Positions 17,104 through 26,611 of a stretch of 64,000 nucleotides of DNA are shown here, piece by piece. The notes below the pieces were generated by a model. That model was given only the letters and a program-made list of their open reading frames with translations. It searched no databases and was not told where the DNA came from. The translations under genes and the position numbers were made by a program. The stretch's first letter is position 1, and the number at the start of each line of letters is the position of its first letter. Source of the DNA: Ga0077555 sp050187415 (lineage in GTDB: Bacteria > Pseudomonadota > Alphaproteobacteria > Rhizobiales > Hyphomicrobiaceae); NCBI GenBank assembly GCA_050187415.1, contig JBFWXN010000015.1, positions 22,886 through 86,885 of the forward strand, in the 5' to 3' direction.

Positions 17104-18117
17104 ATGGCGCATATGACGATGATCGAGGCGATCCGCAGCGCCCACGACAACGCGATGGAGCGCGACGAGCGCGTGGTCGTGTTCGGGGAGGATGTCGGTT
17201 ATTTCGGCGGGGTCTTCCGCTGCACGGCCGGGCTGCAGAAGAAATACGGCAAGCAGCGATGCTTCGACACGCCGATCAGCGAGTCGGGCATCGTCGGCAC
17301 GGCGATCGGCATGGCGGCTTACGGCCTGCGTCCCTGCGTCGAGATCCAGTTCGCCGACTACATGTATCCCGCCTACGATCAGATCGTTTCGGAGGCCGCC
17401 CGCATCCGCCACCGCTCCGCCGGCGACTTTACATGCCCCCTCGTTATTCGCATGCCGACCGGTGGCGGCATTTTCGGGGGCCAGACGCACAGCCAGAGCC
17501 CCGAGGCGCTCTTCACTCACGTCAGCGGCCTGATGACGGTTGTGCCTTCGAATCCCTACGACGCCAAAGGCCTTCTCATTGCCGCCATCGAATGCCCGGA
17601 CCCGGTGATCTTCCTCGAGCCCAAGCGGCTCTATAACGGCCCGTTCGACGGCCATCACGAGCGGCCCGTCGCCTCATGGAAGTCGCACGACCTCGGCGAG
17701 GTGCCGGAGGACCACTTTACCGTGCCGCTGGGCAAGGCCGCGATCCGTCGCGAAGGGACGGATGTCACCGTGCTCGCCTATGGCACCATGGTCCACGTCG
17801 CGGAGGCCGCTGTCGCCGAAACGGGTGTCTCCGGCGAGATCATCGACCTGCGAACGCTCGTTCCCGTGGACCTCGAGACGATCGTGACGTCGGTCCGGAA
17901 GACCGGCCGCTGCGTGATCGTCCACGAGGCGACCCGCACCTCGGGCTTCGGCGCGGAGCTCTCGGCGATCGTGCAGGAGGAGTGCTTCTTCCATCTGGAA
18001 GCTCCCATCGAGCGCGTGACGGGCTGGGACACACCTTATCCCCATGCCCAGGAATGGGATTACTTTCCAGGACCGGCGCGGCTCGGCCAGGCCTTGCGCC
18101 GCGTCATGGAGGCCTGA
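17104..18117 (+). CDS. bkdA2: Branched-chain 2-oxoacid dehydrogenase E1 component, beta subunit
   Basis: A 337-residue transketolase-like E1 beta that completes the active site with BkdA1. The N-terminal pyrimidine-binding domain shows MIEAIRSAHDNAMERDERVV, VFGEDVGYFGGVFRCTAGL, RCFDTPISESGIVGTAIGMA and EIQFADYMYPAYDQI. The C-terminal transketolase domain has VLAYGTMVHVA, GEIIDLRTLVPVDLETIV and VHEATRTSGFGAELSA. Length is normal. It starts 3 bases after bkdA1 and is followed by the E2 gene after 15 bases that contain the site CAGGAGGCG. Confidence 0.95.
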   Translation: MAHMTMIEAIRSAHDNAMERDERVVVFGEDVGYFGGVFRCTAGLQKKYGKQRCFDTPISESGIVGTAIGMAAYGLRPCVEIQFADYMYPAYDQIVSEAARIRHRSAGDFTCPLVIRMPTGGGIFGGQTHSQSPEALFTHVSGLMTVVPSNPYDAKGLLIAAIECPDPVIFLEPKRLYNGPFDGHHERPVASWKSHDLGEVPEDHFTVPLGKAAIRREGTDVTVLAYGTMVHVAEAAVAETGVSGEIIDLRTLVPVDLETIVTSVRKTGRCVIVHEATRTSGFGAELSAIVQEECFFHLEAPIERVTGWDTPYPHAQEWDYFPGPARLGQALRRVMEA

Positions 18118-18132
18118 GCCAGGAGGCGCGAC

Positions 18133-19485
18133 ATGGGGCTATATGCAATCAAGGTGCCCGACGTCGGCGAGGGCGTGGCCGAGGCCGAGCTTGTCGAGTG
18201 GCACGTCGCGGTCGGTGATCTGGTCAAGAAGGACGACGTCATCGCGGCCCTCATGACCGACAAGGCGACCGTCGAGATTCCGTCTTCGGTGAGCGGTACC
18301 GTGGTCGCGCTTGGCGGCGGAGTCGGGGACACGCTCGCGGTCGGCTCGGAGCTGATCCGTCTCGAGGTCGCAGGCGATGGCAATGTCAAGGATCCGCCCG
18401 CGGACCAGCCGTCGGCGAGAGGTGGCTCGTCTCCTTCGGCAACCGTCGATGGCAAGGCTGCTGCGACGAAACCTCTAGATAAGCCCGCCGAGACAAGGGT
18501 TGAGCGACCGGCCGTGGCCCGCGCTGCTCCCGAACCCGTCAGGCAGCGACAGGATCGCTCGCGCGAGGCGGCCTCGCCTCGCCCCGAAAGCGCTAGCCGC
18601 GCTGCAGCGGCTAGGCCGCTCGCGTCACCGTCGGTGCGTCGGCGCGCGCGGGAGGCCGGCATCGAGCTGGTGTCGATCGACGGCGCGGGGCCGGGGGGCC
18701 GGATCACGCACGACGACCTGGACGAATACCTGGCCGGTGGACGCGCCCGCAATGGCAGCCGCCGCCGCAGCACTGCCGTTACCGAAATCAAGATCGTCGG
18801 CGTCAGGCGGCGAATTGCCGAGCGCATGTCGCTCGCCAACGCCCGCATCCCGCACATCACAATCGTCGAGGAGGTCGACATGACCAGCCTCGAAGGCTTG
18901 CGGGAGGAACTCAACGGCGGTGATACGAGCCGCCAGCCGAGGCTCACCGTTCTGCCGTTCGTGGTCATGGCGATCGTGGCGGCCGTGAAGGAGCAACCGC
19001 AGTTCAACGCCAATTTCGACGACGAGGCCGGCGTCATTCGTCAATTCGGCGCCGTGCACGTGGGCATCGCCACGCAAACCGAAAACGGCTTGATGGTGCC
19101 CGTGATCAGGCACGCGGAGGCAAACTCGATCTGGGACAACGCGCGCGAGGTCGTCCGGCTGGCAGGCGCCGCGCGAGATGCGACGGCCGATCGCAGCGAG
19201 CTGACGGGCTCGACGATTACCATCACCTCGCTCGGGCCCCTCGGTGCCATCGTGACCACGCCGATCATCAATTATCCGGAGGTGGCGATCGTCGGCGTCA
19301 ACAAGATGTCGATCCGGCCTTGGTGGGACGGTCAGCAATTCGTTCCCCGCAAAATGATGAATATCTCCTGCAGCTTCGACCACCGTGTCGTCGATGGATA
19401 TGAGGCGGCGGTTTTTGTGCAGAAGCTGAAGACCTTGCTGGAGCGGCCGGCGATGCTGTTCGTGGGAGGCGGTCCCGATGCCTGA
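18133..19485 (+). CDS. bkdB: Branched-chain 2-oxoacid dehydrogenase E2, lipoyl acyltransferase
   Basis: A 450-residue dihydrolipoamide acyltransferase, the core of the complex. Residues 1-80 form one lipoyl domain with the lipoylation site in LMTDKATVEIPS. A flexible alanine/arginine/serine linker (about 85-165) leads to a peripheral-subunit-binding domain (SPSVRRRAREAGIELVSIDG then GPGGRITHDDLDEYL, about 170-205), then the catalytic domain (about 220-450), which ends in SFDHRVVDGYEAAVF, where the histidine and aspartate act in acyl transfer. A single lipoyl domain is usual for this E2 type. The gene overlaps lpdA by 8 bases. Confidence 0.95.
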   Translation: MGLYAIKVPDVGEGVAEAELVEWHVAVGDLVKKDDVIAALMTDKATVEIPSSVSGTVVALGGGVGDTLAVGSELIRLEVAGDGNVKDPPADQPSARGGSSPSATVDGKAAATKPLDKPAETRVERPAVARAAPEPVRQRQDRSREAASPRPESASRAAAARPLASPSVRRRAREAGIELVSIDGAGPGGRITHDDLDEYLAGGRARNGSRRRSTAVTEIKIVGVRRRIAERMSLANARIPHITIVEEVDMTSLEGLREELNGGDTSRQPRLTVLPFVVMAIVAAVKEQPQFNANFDDEAGVIRQFGAVHVGIATQTENGLMVPVIRHAEANSIWDNAREVVRLAGAARDATADRSELTGSTITITSLGPLGAIVTTPIINYPEVAIVGVNKMSIRPWWDGQQFVPRKMMNISCSFDHRVVDGYEAAVFVQKLKTLLERPAMLFVGGGPDA

Positions 19486-20863
19486 TCTGGCATGCAAGCT
19501 TCTGGTGATCGGCGCAGGTCCGGGCGGCTATGCGTGTGCCATCCGGGCCGGTCAACTCGGCATCGATACGATCATTGTCGAGGCCGGACGAGACGGCGGA
19601 ACGTGCCTCAACGTTGGCTGCATTCCGTCGAAGGCTTTGATCCACGCGGCTGGCGAATTTGCCAGGCTGTCCGCTTTTGCGACGTCGGCTCCAATGGGAA
19701 TTTCGGCGTCGGAACCGGTCATAGCTTTCGAAAAGACCGAAGCCTGGAACAGGTCGATCGTGGATCGGCTGAGCCGCGGCGTGACGGCACTTCTGAAGAA
19801 GGCTGGCGTGAGGTCGCTGGCCGGGACGGCACGCTTTCGAGACGGCAAGAACGTGGTGGTCAGCACGCCCGATGGGGAGCAGCGCGTGCGAGCCGAGACT
19901 ATTGTCATTGCCACCGGATCGGAGCCCGTCGCGCTGCCGTCCGTCCCGTTCGGTGGCGACGTCATCTCCTCGACCGAGGCGCTCGCGCTCCACGACCTCC
20001 CACGGCGGATGGCGGTTGTCGGCGGCGGCTACATCGGGCTCGAGATCGGCACGGCCTACGCCAAGCTCGGGACCGTCGTGACCGTCGTCGAGGCGGCCGA
20101 GCGCATCCTGCCGCAGTGGGATGCGGCTTTGACCGATCCCGTCGCACGGCGCCTGGCGGCGCTGGGCGTCGAGGTGCTGACGTCGGCCAAGGCAACCGCC
20201 TGGTCGAGTCCGGCCCTCGACGTCGAGCTGAAGGGCAAGACGACACGGATCGAGGCTGACAAGGTGTTGGTCGCCATTGGGCGGCGGCCGCGCACGACCG
20301 CGGCGGGATTACCCGACCTGCGGCTCACGATGGCGGGTCCGTTCATCAAGATCGACGAGCGGTGCCGTACCTCAATGCGCGGCGTTTATGCGGTCGGTGA
20401 TGTCACTGGCGAGCCGATGCTTGCGCACCGCGCCATCGCGCAAGGCGAAATGGTCGCGGGGATCGTCGCGGGAGAGCCGCACGTCTGGGACAGGATCGCG
20501 ATCCCGGCGATCTGCTTCACGGACCCCGAGATCGTCTCGGTGGGCCTGCTGCCCGATGCTGCACGCGCTGACGGTGATGACGTGACGGTGGCCGAGTTCC
20601 CGTTCAAGGCCAACGGCCGGGCCCTGACCACGGAGCGCGACGACGGCTTCGTCCGGGTTGTCGCGCGCGGTGTCTCGGCGCAGATTGTCGGCATTCAGGC
20701 GGTCGGGGATGGTGTTTCCGAGCTATCCGCGGCCTTCGCACTGGCGCTCGAGATGGGCGCGCGGCTCGAGGATGTGGCGCAGACGATCCATGCGCACCCG
20801 ACCCGAAGCGAAGCCTTCCAGGAAGCCTGTCTCCGCGGCCTCGGGCTGCCGCTCCACATCTGA
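19478..20863 (+). CDS. lpdA: Dihydrolipoyl dehydrogenase (E3)
   Basis: A 461-residue flavoprotein disulfide reductase that reoxidises the lipoyl group of E2 and reduces NAD+. Residues 5-40 hold the FAD dinucleotide site (LLVIGAGPGGYACAIRAGQLG). The redox-active cysteines are in GGTCLNVGCIPSKALIHAAG (about 40-55). The NAD site is AVVGGGYIGLEIGTAYAKLG (about 180), the FAD-ribityl segment is MRGVYAVGDVTGEPMLAHRA, and the C-terminal dimer domain carries the catalytic HAHPTRSEAF. The start codon lies inside the E2 gene, which indicates coupling; it is therefore the E3 dedicated to this complex. Confidence 0.95.
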   Translation: MPDLACKLLVIGAGPGGYACAIRAGQLGIDTIIVEAGRDGGTCLNVGCIPSKALIHAAGEFARLSAFATSAPMGISASEPVIAFEKTEAWNRSIVDRLSRGVTALLKKAGVRSLAGTARFRDGKNVVVSTPDGEQRVRAETIVIATGSEPVALPSVPFGGDVISSTEALALHDLPRRMAVVGGGYIGLEIGTAYAKLGTVVTVVEAAERILPQWDAALTDPVARRLAALGVEVLTSAKATAWSSPALDVELKGKTTRIEADKVLVAIGRRPRTTAAGLPDLRLTMAGPFIKIDERCRTSMRGVYAVGDVTGEPMLAHRAIAQGEMVAGIVAGEPHVWDRIAIPAICFTDPEIVSVGLLPDAARADGDDVTVAEFPFKANGRALTTERDDGFVRVVARGVSAQIVGIQAVGDGVSELSAAFALALEMGARLEDVAQTIHAHPTRSEAFQEACLRGLGLPLHI

Positions 20864-20900
20864 ACCGGCGATGCAGCCCGTGCGACGTGGTCAGTGGATT

Positions 20901-21110
20901 TCAGCGAGCCCGCAGAAGGGCGACCAGCGTCAGCGACAGGCAGGCGATGACGATGAACGGCAGCCAGTTCGTATTGCCATTGTAATCGGTCATGGCCCAC
21001 AGCGCCGGTGCCTTTGACATGACGAGCAATCCGGCAATGGCAAATGTCGGAACCATGACGCGCATACCTTCGTAGGCCTTGCGCACGACTTTCGCGATGA
21101 ATGGCAACAT
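20901..21110 (-). CDS. Small two-helix membrane protein of unknown function
   Basis: A 69-residue predicted protein lying between lpdA and putA on the opposite strand. It has a basic amphipathic N-terminus (FIAKVVRKAYEGMR) and two hydrophobic segments (VMVPTFAIAGLLVM and LPFIVIACLSLTLVALL) joined by the polar loop TDYNGNTN, and it ends LLRAR. The ATG at 21110 is preceded by GGGGGAC at a proper distance; a TTG ten codons upstream is the alternative. It has no homologue that I recognise. The membrane topology and ribosome site argue that it is a real gene, but the evidence is modest. Confidence 0.5.
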   Translation of the reverse strand: MLPFIAKVVRKAYEGMRVMVPTFAIAGLLVMSKAPALWAMTDYNGNTNWLPFIVIACLSLTLVALLRAR

Positions 21111-21301
21111 AGGCGCGTCCCCCGCAGTGAATTCCGACAACCAAATCCCATCGGACGGACCGGATCAAGCTGGAACGTGGTCGCGCACGAGCGGAAACGA
21201 GGTTTATCTGTGCGCTCGACGGGCGGTGCTGGCCGCGTCGACCTCTGCTAATCTCCGACGACTCTGACGGCATTCGGCCGAAGCGTGGCTCGGAGAACGG
21301 C

Positions 21302-24300
21302 GTGGCGACCAACAACGCAGGCGGATCGTCTTCCCACGGTGCGACCCGGCCGCCCGAGCATTCGGCGGCGGCAGCGTCTCGCCTGCCCCCGCGCGCCGCC
21401 ATCGCTGGCAGCTATCTGGCGCCCGAGCGGGCTCTGATCCAAGCTCTGGCCGACGCCGTGGATTTGGGACGCGACCTCGCGAAGGACGTCGGTGCACGCG
21501 CGACCCGCCTCGTCGAGGCCGTCCGCCGAAGCAGGGGGCGTCACGGCGGCATCGATGCGTTTCTTCAAGAGTACGGTCTGACCAGCGAGGAAGGCGTCAT
21601 CTTGATGTGCCTCGCCGAGGCGCTGCTGCGTATTCCCGATGCCGAGACGGCAGATGAGCTTATCGCCGAGAAGATCGGAGCTGGCGATTGGGACCGCCAT
21701 CTCGGTCATTCTGACAGTCTTTTCGTCAATGCCTCGACCTGGGGCCTGATGCTGACGGGAAACATCGTGCGGCTCGGCAAGTCGGGAGAGGGTGGTCCGC
21801 TCGGCCTTGTGAAGCGCGTCGTGTCGCGAGCTGGCGAGCCGGTCATTCGGCAAGCCGTGCGGCAAGCGATGCGCATCATGGGCGACCAGTTCGTACTTGG
21901 CCGCACCATCGGCGAGGCGCTCGACAGGGCGAACGCATTCGAGGGCAACGGAACGCGCTTCTCCTATGACATGCTCGGCGAAGGCGCGCGCACGGCAACC
22001 GATGCGGCCCGTTACTACGATCGCTATGTGCAGGCCATCGAGGCGATCGGCACGCATGCGGGTGGCGCTCCCGACGAAACAATCGAGACTTTGATGTCGC
22101 GGCCGGGCATCTCGGTGAAGCTCTCGGCCATTCACCCGCGCTTCGAGGCCGGCAAGCACGCGCGCCTCGACGCCGAGCTTGTGCCGCGGGTCGTTTCGCT
22201 TGCACGGCTCGCCAGGCGGCATGGGCTCTCGATGACGATCGATGCCGAGGAGCAGGATCGTCTCGACATCGGGCTCGACGTTTTCGGCCGAACCTTCATC
22301 GATCCCGCGCTTGCCGGCTGGCCGGGTCTGGGCCTCGCTGTTCAAGCCTATGGCCGGCGCGCGTTGCCGGTCCTGGAGTGGTTGCGCGCCCTTTCCGAAA
22401 GCGCGGGAAAGCGCATGGCCGTACGTCTCGTCAAGGGCGCTTACTGGGATAGCGAGATCAAGTGGGCGCAGGAGCGTGGCCTGGCATCCTATCCGGTCTT
22501 CACCGAAAAATGCTTCACGGACGTCTCGTATCTCGCCGCGGCACGGGCGCTGTTTGCGGCGCCCGAGGCATTCTATCCGCAACTCGCCACGCACAATGCG
22601 CACACGGTTGCGGCCATGACCGAAATCGCGGCCGGCCACGCCTTCGAGTTCCAACGGCTGCACGGCATGGGCGAAGCGCTTTATGCGGCGGTCGAAGGCG
22701 GCAGCACCATCGGTCGCCCGGCCGTGCGTGTCTACGCGCCGGTCGGCGGCCACGAGGATCTGCTCGCCTATCTTGTCCGGCGCTTGCTCGAGAACGGCGC
22801 CAACACGAGTTTCGTGCACCGCCTCACCGATGATCACGCCCCGGTTGCGGACATCGTGCAGGATCCCGTCGCGGCAGCGAGGGCGCGTCTCGCGGCAATG
22901 GAGGCATCCGACGCGATGCCGGCACCATCGGGGATCTTCCTTCCCGCCCGGCAGAACAGCGAGGGCGTGGCGCTGACCGAGGCCACGGTGCGCGAACCAT
23001 TGGTTGGCGCGATGCTGGATGTGCTGGCCGAACCGTTCGAGGCAGGTCCCATTATCGATGGCGCGGCGCTTGTGGCGGGCCGGAGTGCACGATCGGTTGC
23101 GTCGCCCCACGACCGCGGCGTGATCATCGGCACCGTGCGGGACGCGGATGGCGCCGATATAGATCGCGCGATCCGGTCTGCCGAGGCCTCGTTCGCAGCA
23201 TGGGATCGCGTGGGCGGAAACCAGCGGGCAACCATTCTCGAGCGCGCCGCTGCTCTGATCGAGGCGGACCGGCCGCGGTTGATGGCGGCTATCGTACGGG
23301 AGGCAGGCAAAACGCTGGAGACCGCGCACGGCGACATCCGCGAGGCGGCCGACTTCCTGCGCTATTATGCTTCCGAGGCACGTCGCATGTTCGGCGGCGC
23401 GACCCGATTGCCCGGGCCGACCGGCGAGCGCAACATGCTCGAGCTTCGCGCACGCGGCCCGTTCGCTTGTATCTCGCCGTGGAATTTTCCGATCGCGATC
23501 TTCGTCGGGCAGGTGGCAGCAGCCCTGGCGGCAGGTAACTCCGTCCTTGCCAAGCCGGCAGAGCAGACACCTATCACGGCATTTCTCGCCGTTGAGGCCC
23601 TGCACCGCGCGGGGGTGCCGGGCCGCGTCCTGCAACTTCTGCCCGGCGACGGCAAGGTTGGAGCCGCGCTCACCGGCGACAGGCGCGTAAAAGGCATTGC
23701 TTTCACAGGGTCGAACGAGACGAGTTGGGCCATCCAGATGGCCTTGGCGCAACGGCGCGCCGAGATTATCCCGTTCATCGCCGAGACCGGCGGCATCAAC
23801 GCGATGATCGCGGATTCGAGCGCGCTCGCCGAACAGGTCGTGCGCGATGCGGTACGCTCGGCATTCGATAGTGCCGGCCAGCGCTGCTCGGCAGCACGTG
23901 TCCTCTTCCTGCACGAAGATATCGCCGAGCCCACGATCGCCATGCTTGTGGGCGCCGTCGAGGAACTCGCACTCGGCGACCCGCTGGACTATGCGACCGA
24001 CATCGGTCCGGTGATCGACGACGACGCGCGCCAGGTTTTGGACGCGCACAAGGCGCACATGGCCACGACGGCGAGGACCCTGGTCGATCTGCCCGTTCCG
24101 GAACGATGCGGCGGGGGCACCTACGTCGGTCCGGCGGCCTACGAGATCGATCGTCTCGACCGGCTTCAGAAGGAGGTGTTCGGGCCCGTTCTGCACGTCG
24201 TGCGCTACGGAAGCGGCCACCTCGACAAGGTGGTCGCGGCGATCAACGCGACCGGTTTCGGGCTGACGCTCGGCGTCCACTCGCGCATCGCCGGCGTGGC

Positions 24301-24526
24301 AGACTATGTCGCGGCGCACGCCAAGGTCGGCAATCTATACGTCAACCGCAACCAGATCGGGGCGGTCGTCGGCGCGCAGCCGTTCGGCGGCGAGGGGCTC
24401 TCCGGCACGGGCCCGAAAGCGGGCGGCCCCAACTATCTCGTGCGCTTCGCCACAGAACGCGTGCGCTCGACCGACACCACGGCAACCGGCGGCAACGTAG
24501 AGCTGCTCGGTCTCGGGCGTGCCTGA
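21302..24526 (+). CDS. putA: Bifunctional proline dehydrogenase / glutamate-semialdehyde dehydrogenase
   Basis: A 1074-residue PutA that oxidises proline to glutamate in two steps. The proline dehydrogenase barrel spans about 100-480 (VKLSAIHPRFE, TIDAEEQDRLDIGLDVF, QAYGRRALPVLEWLR, VRLVKGAYWDSEIKWAQ, ATHNAHTVAAM and YAPVGGHEDLLAYLVRRLLENG). The P5C dehydrogenase spans about 580-1040: ISPWNFPIAIFVGQV, FTGSNETSWAIQ, the glutamate in AETGGINAMI and the catalytic cysteine in SAGQRCSAARV. There is no ribbon-helix-helix DNA-binding domain at the N-terminus, so it is the short, non-autorepressing type; the first 40 residues are low complexity. The start is a GTG at 21302. It converges with hyuA at a gap of 15 bases. 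Confidence 0.96.
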   Translation: MATNNAGGSSSHGATRPPEHSAAAASRLPPRAAIAGSYLAPERALIQALADAVDLGRDLAKDVGARATRLVEAVRRSRGRHGGIDAFLQEYGLTSEEGVILMCLAEALLRIPDAETADELIAEKIGAGDWDRHLGHSDSLFVNASTWGLMLTGNIVRLGKSGEGGPLGLVKRVVSRAGEPVIRQAVRQAMRIMGDQFVLGRTIGEALDRANAFEGNGTRFSYDMLGEGARTATDAARYYDRYVQAIEAIGTHAGGAPDETIETLMSRPGISVKLSAIHPRFEAGKHARLDAELVPRVVSLARLARRHGLSMTIDAEEQDRLDIGLDVFGRTFIDPALAGWPGLGLAVQAYGRRALPVLEWLRALSESAGKRMAVRLVKGAYWDSEIKWAQERGLASYPVFTEKCFTDVSYLAAARALFAAPEAFYPQLATHNAHTVAAMTEIAAGHAFEFQRLHGMGEALYAAVEGGSTIGRPAVRVYAPVGGHEDLLAYLVRRLLENGANTSFVHRLTDDHAPVADIVQDPVAAARARLAAMEASDAMPAPSGIFLPARQNSEGVALTEATVREPLVGAMLDVLAEPFEAGPIIDGAALVAGRSARSVASPHDRGVIIGTVRDADGADIDRAIRSAEASFAAWDRVGGNQRATILERAAALIEADRPRLMAAIVREAGKTLETAHGDIREAADFLRYYASEARRMFGGATRLPGPTGERNMLELRARGPFACISPWNFPIAIFVGQVAAALAAGNSVLAKPAEQTPITAFLAVEALHRAGVPGRVLQLLPGDGKVGAALTGDRRVKGIAFTGSNETSWAIQMALAQRRAEIIPFIAETGGINAMIADSSALAEQVVRDAVRSAFDSAGQRCSAARVLFLHEDIAEPTIAMLVGAVEELALGDPLDYATDIGPVIDDDARQVLDAHKAHMATTARTLVDLPVPERCGGGTYVGPAAYEIDRLDRLQKEVFGPVLHVVRYGSGHLDKVVAAINATGFGLTLGVHSRIAGVADYVAAHAKVGNLYVNRNQIGAVVGAQPFGGEGLSGTGPKAGGPNYLVRFATERVRSTDTTATGGNVELLGLGRA

Positions 24527-24541
24527 GACATCACCGGCCGG

Positions 24542-26611
24542 CTAAGTCTCCATGATGATGAGATTGCCGACCGGATCGACGGTCGCAAGCTGTCCCGGGA
24601 GGATCAGCGTTGTCGCATCGAGCTGCGTCACGACGGCCGGGCCTTCGATCGTCGCGCCTTGGCCGAGTTTCGCCCGGTCATAGATCGGGCCGTCGGTCGT
24701 GCCTGTCTCCAGATGCATGGGCTGGCTGCCACAACGAGCGTCGCCAAGGGCACCGGCCTTCGGCAGGGCCGGCAGCCTGGGCGCCGGGAAAGTGCCGCGG
24801 GCATCGACGCGGAGCGTCACGATCTCGACGGGCGTGTCCTCCTGCGCGAACGTATAGCGCTGCTCGTGCAGCCGATGGAACGCTGCAATTGTCTCGTCGG
24901 CCCCCTGCCAGGGCACGTCGAGTTCGAAACCCTGGTTCTCGTAGCGAACACTTGCCCAACGCGTGATGTATCGAGCCTCGGGCGGCACGGCTTCCGCATG
25001 GAACCACGCGTCGGCCTGATGCTCGAGTTCGCCGAAAACGCGCTCTATGTGTGCGACGTCGACCTCGCCGGCTCTCTGCAGAGCGGTGCGCGAGAAGGCC
25101 GCCTTCAGGCTCGACACCAGCAAGCCCAGCGCCGACAGGACTCCCGGCGCTGGGGGAATGAGGATGCGCGGCATGCCGAGGAGCCGCGCCAACGCTCCAC
25201 CATGCAGCGGTCCGGCACCGCCGAACGGCAGCAGCGTCAGGCCCCGCGGGTCGTGGCCGCGTTCGACGGAGACGACACGGATGGCGCCGACCATGTGATT
25301 GTCGGCGATGGCCAGAATGCCCCGCGCCGCGCTCTCCACGGAGAGGCCGAGCGGGCGTGCAATACGCGTGTCGATGGCGTTGCGCGCACTTTCGACGTCG
25401 AGCTTGAATGAACCGCCGAGCAGCGCCCGCGGCAGGTGGCCGAGCACGATGTGGGCATCCGTGACGGTCGGCTCGATGCCGCCCCGCCCGTAGCAGACCG
25501 GGCCCGGCACGGCGCCTGCGCTGCGCGGCCCGACCTCCAGCCCGCCGCTGGCGCTGATACGTGCCATCGAGCCGCCACCCGCACCGATCGTGATGATGTC
25601 GACCATGGGGAGGCCGATCGGCCATTCTCCGATCCGACCGGTCGTGGTCAGGCCCGGCTCGCCGCCGCGGATCAGCGAAATGTCGGCAGACGTGCCCCCG
25701 ATGTCGATGCCGATCATGTCGCCGATACCGGCCGATGCGCCGGCATAAGCCGCGCCGACAGCGCCCGCCGCAGGCCCCGAGAGCGCCGTCTCGACCGGTG
25801 CACGGCTGACGGCATCCGCGCCCGTGACGCCACCTGACGATTTCATCAGGAGCAGCGGCGCCTCGATGCCGAGCCCTGCGATGCGATCGCGCAGTTGCGA
25901 GACGTAACGCGAGACCACCGGCATGACGGTGACATTGAGGATGGTCGTCATGCTCCGTTCATACTCGCGGAAGACGGCGAGGACGTCACTGGAGATGGAG
26001 ATGATCGCTTCCGGGTGCTCCTGCGCCACGATTTCGGCGGCGCGTCGCTCGTGGGCGGCGTTGGCGTAGCTGTGCAGAAAGACGATGGCGACCGCCGTCA
26101 CGCCCGAGACGCGGATGGCGCGCGCGGCATCGCGTATGGCCTCCTCATCGAGGCCCTGCAACTCGTTGCCTGCGGGTCCGATGCGGCCGCCGGCCTCGTA
26201 GATGCGCGAGGCAGGGACCGGGCGCTTGGGCTTCACCCAAGAGAAGAGGCTGGCCCGGCGCGGAACCTCCTGCCGCCCGATCTCGAGAACGTAACGAAAG
26301 CCTTTCGTCGTGAGCAGAGCCGCGGGCGCGCCTTTGCCCTCGAGGATCAGGTTCGTTGCAACGGTGGTGCCGTGCAGCACGCGCTCGACGTCGCTGCCGC
26401 TTCGGGACGCCTCGTCAAGCACGGCGGCGATGCCGTTCGAAAAGCCAAGCGATGGATCTTCAGGCGTGGACGGCGTCTTGGCATTGAAGATACGGCCGGT
26501 ATCGACATCGATCAGCGTCACATCGGTGAATGTTCCGCCGGTATCGATCCCAACCACTGCGCGCGCGCGTTCGGTACGCGAGGGCGCCCCGGTTATCTTT
26601 TCGCTTGGCAT
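24542..26611 (-). CDS. hyuA: Hydantoinase/oxoprolinase A subunit (HyuA family)
   Basis: A 689-residue HyuA-type ATPase subunit. With HyuB it opens cyclic amides such as 5-oxoproline or N-methylhydantoin using ATP. The N-terminus carries the actin-like phosphate motif VVGIDTGGTFTDVTLIDVDTG, then VLHGTTVATNLILEGKGAPAAL, MKSSGGVTGADAV, SGPAAGAVGAAYAGA and DMIGIDIGGTSADISLI, and later FGGAGPLHGGALARLLGMP. The ATG at 26611 (MPSEKITGAP) shares bases with the hyuB stop (TGATG), so HyuB and HyuA are coupled. An in-frame ATG 14 codons upstream lies inside hyuB and is less likely. The actual substrate (oxoproline, hydantoin, acetone-type) is not readable. Confidence 0.93.
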   Translation of the reverse strand: MPSEKITGAPSRTERARAVVGIDTGGTFTDVTLIDVDTGRIFNAKTPSTPEDPSLGFSNGIAAVLDEASRSGSDVERVLHGTTVATNLILEGKGAPAALLTTKGFRYVLEIGRQEVPRRASLFSWVKPKRPVPASRIYEAGGRIGPAGNELQGLDEEAIRDAARAIRVSGVTAVAIVFLHSYANAAHERRAAEIVAQEHPEAIISISSDVLAVFREYERSMTTILNVTVMPVVSRYVSQLRDRIAGLGIEAPLLLMKSSGGVTGADAVSRAPVETALSGPAAGAVGAAYAGASAGIGDMIGIDIGGTSADISLIRGGEPGLTTTGRIGEWPIGLPMVDIITIGAGGGSMARISASGGLEVGPRSAGAVPGPVCYGRGGIEPTVTDAHIVLGHLPRALLGGSFKLDVESARNAIDTRIARPLGLSVESAARGILAIADNHMVGAIRVVSVERGHDPRGLTLLPFGGAGPLHGGALARLLGMPRILIPPAPGVLSALGLLVSSLKAAFSRTALQRAGEVDVAHIERVFGELEHQADAWFHAEAVPPEARYITRWASVRYENQGFELDVPWQGADETIAAFHRLHEQRYTFAQEDTPVEIVTLRVDARGTFPAPRLPALPKAGALGDARCGSQPMHLETGTTDGPIYDRAKLGQGATIEGPAVVTQLDATTLILPGQLATVDPVGNLIIMET

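Noticed and set aside
21248..24319. A 1023-codon minus-strand frame opposite putA.
   Set aside because: It is the mirror of a gene with complete catalytic motifs in both domains. It has no recognisable protein features.
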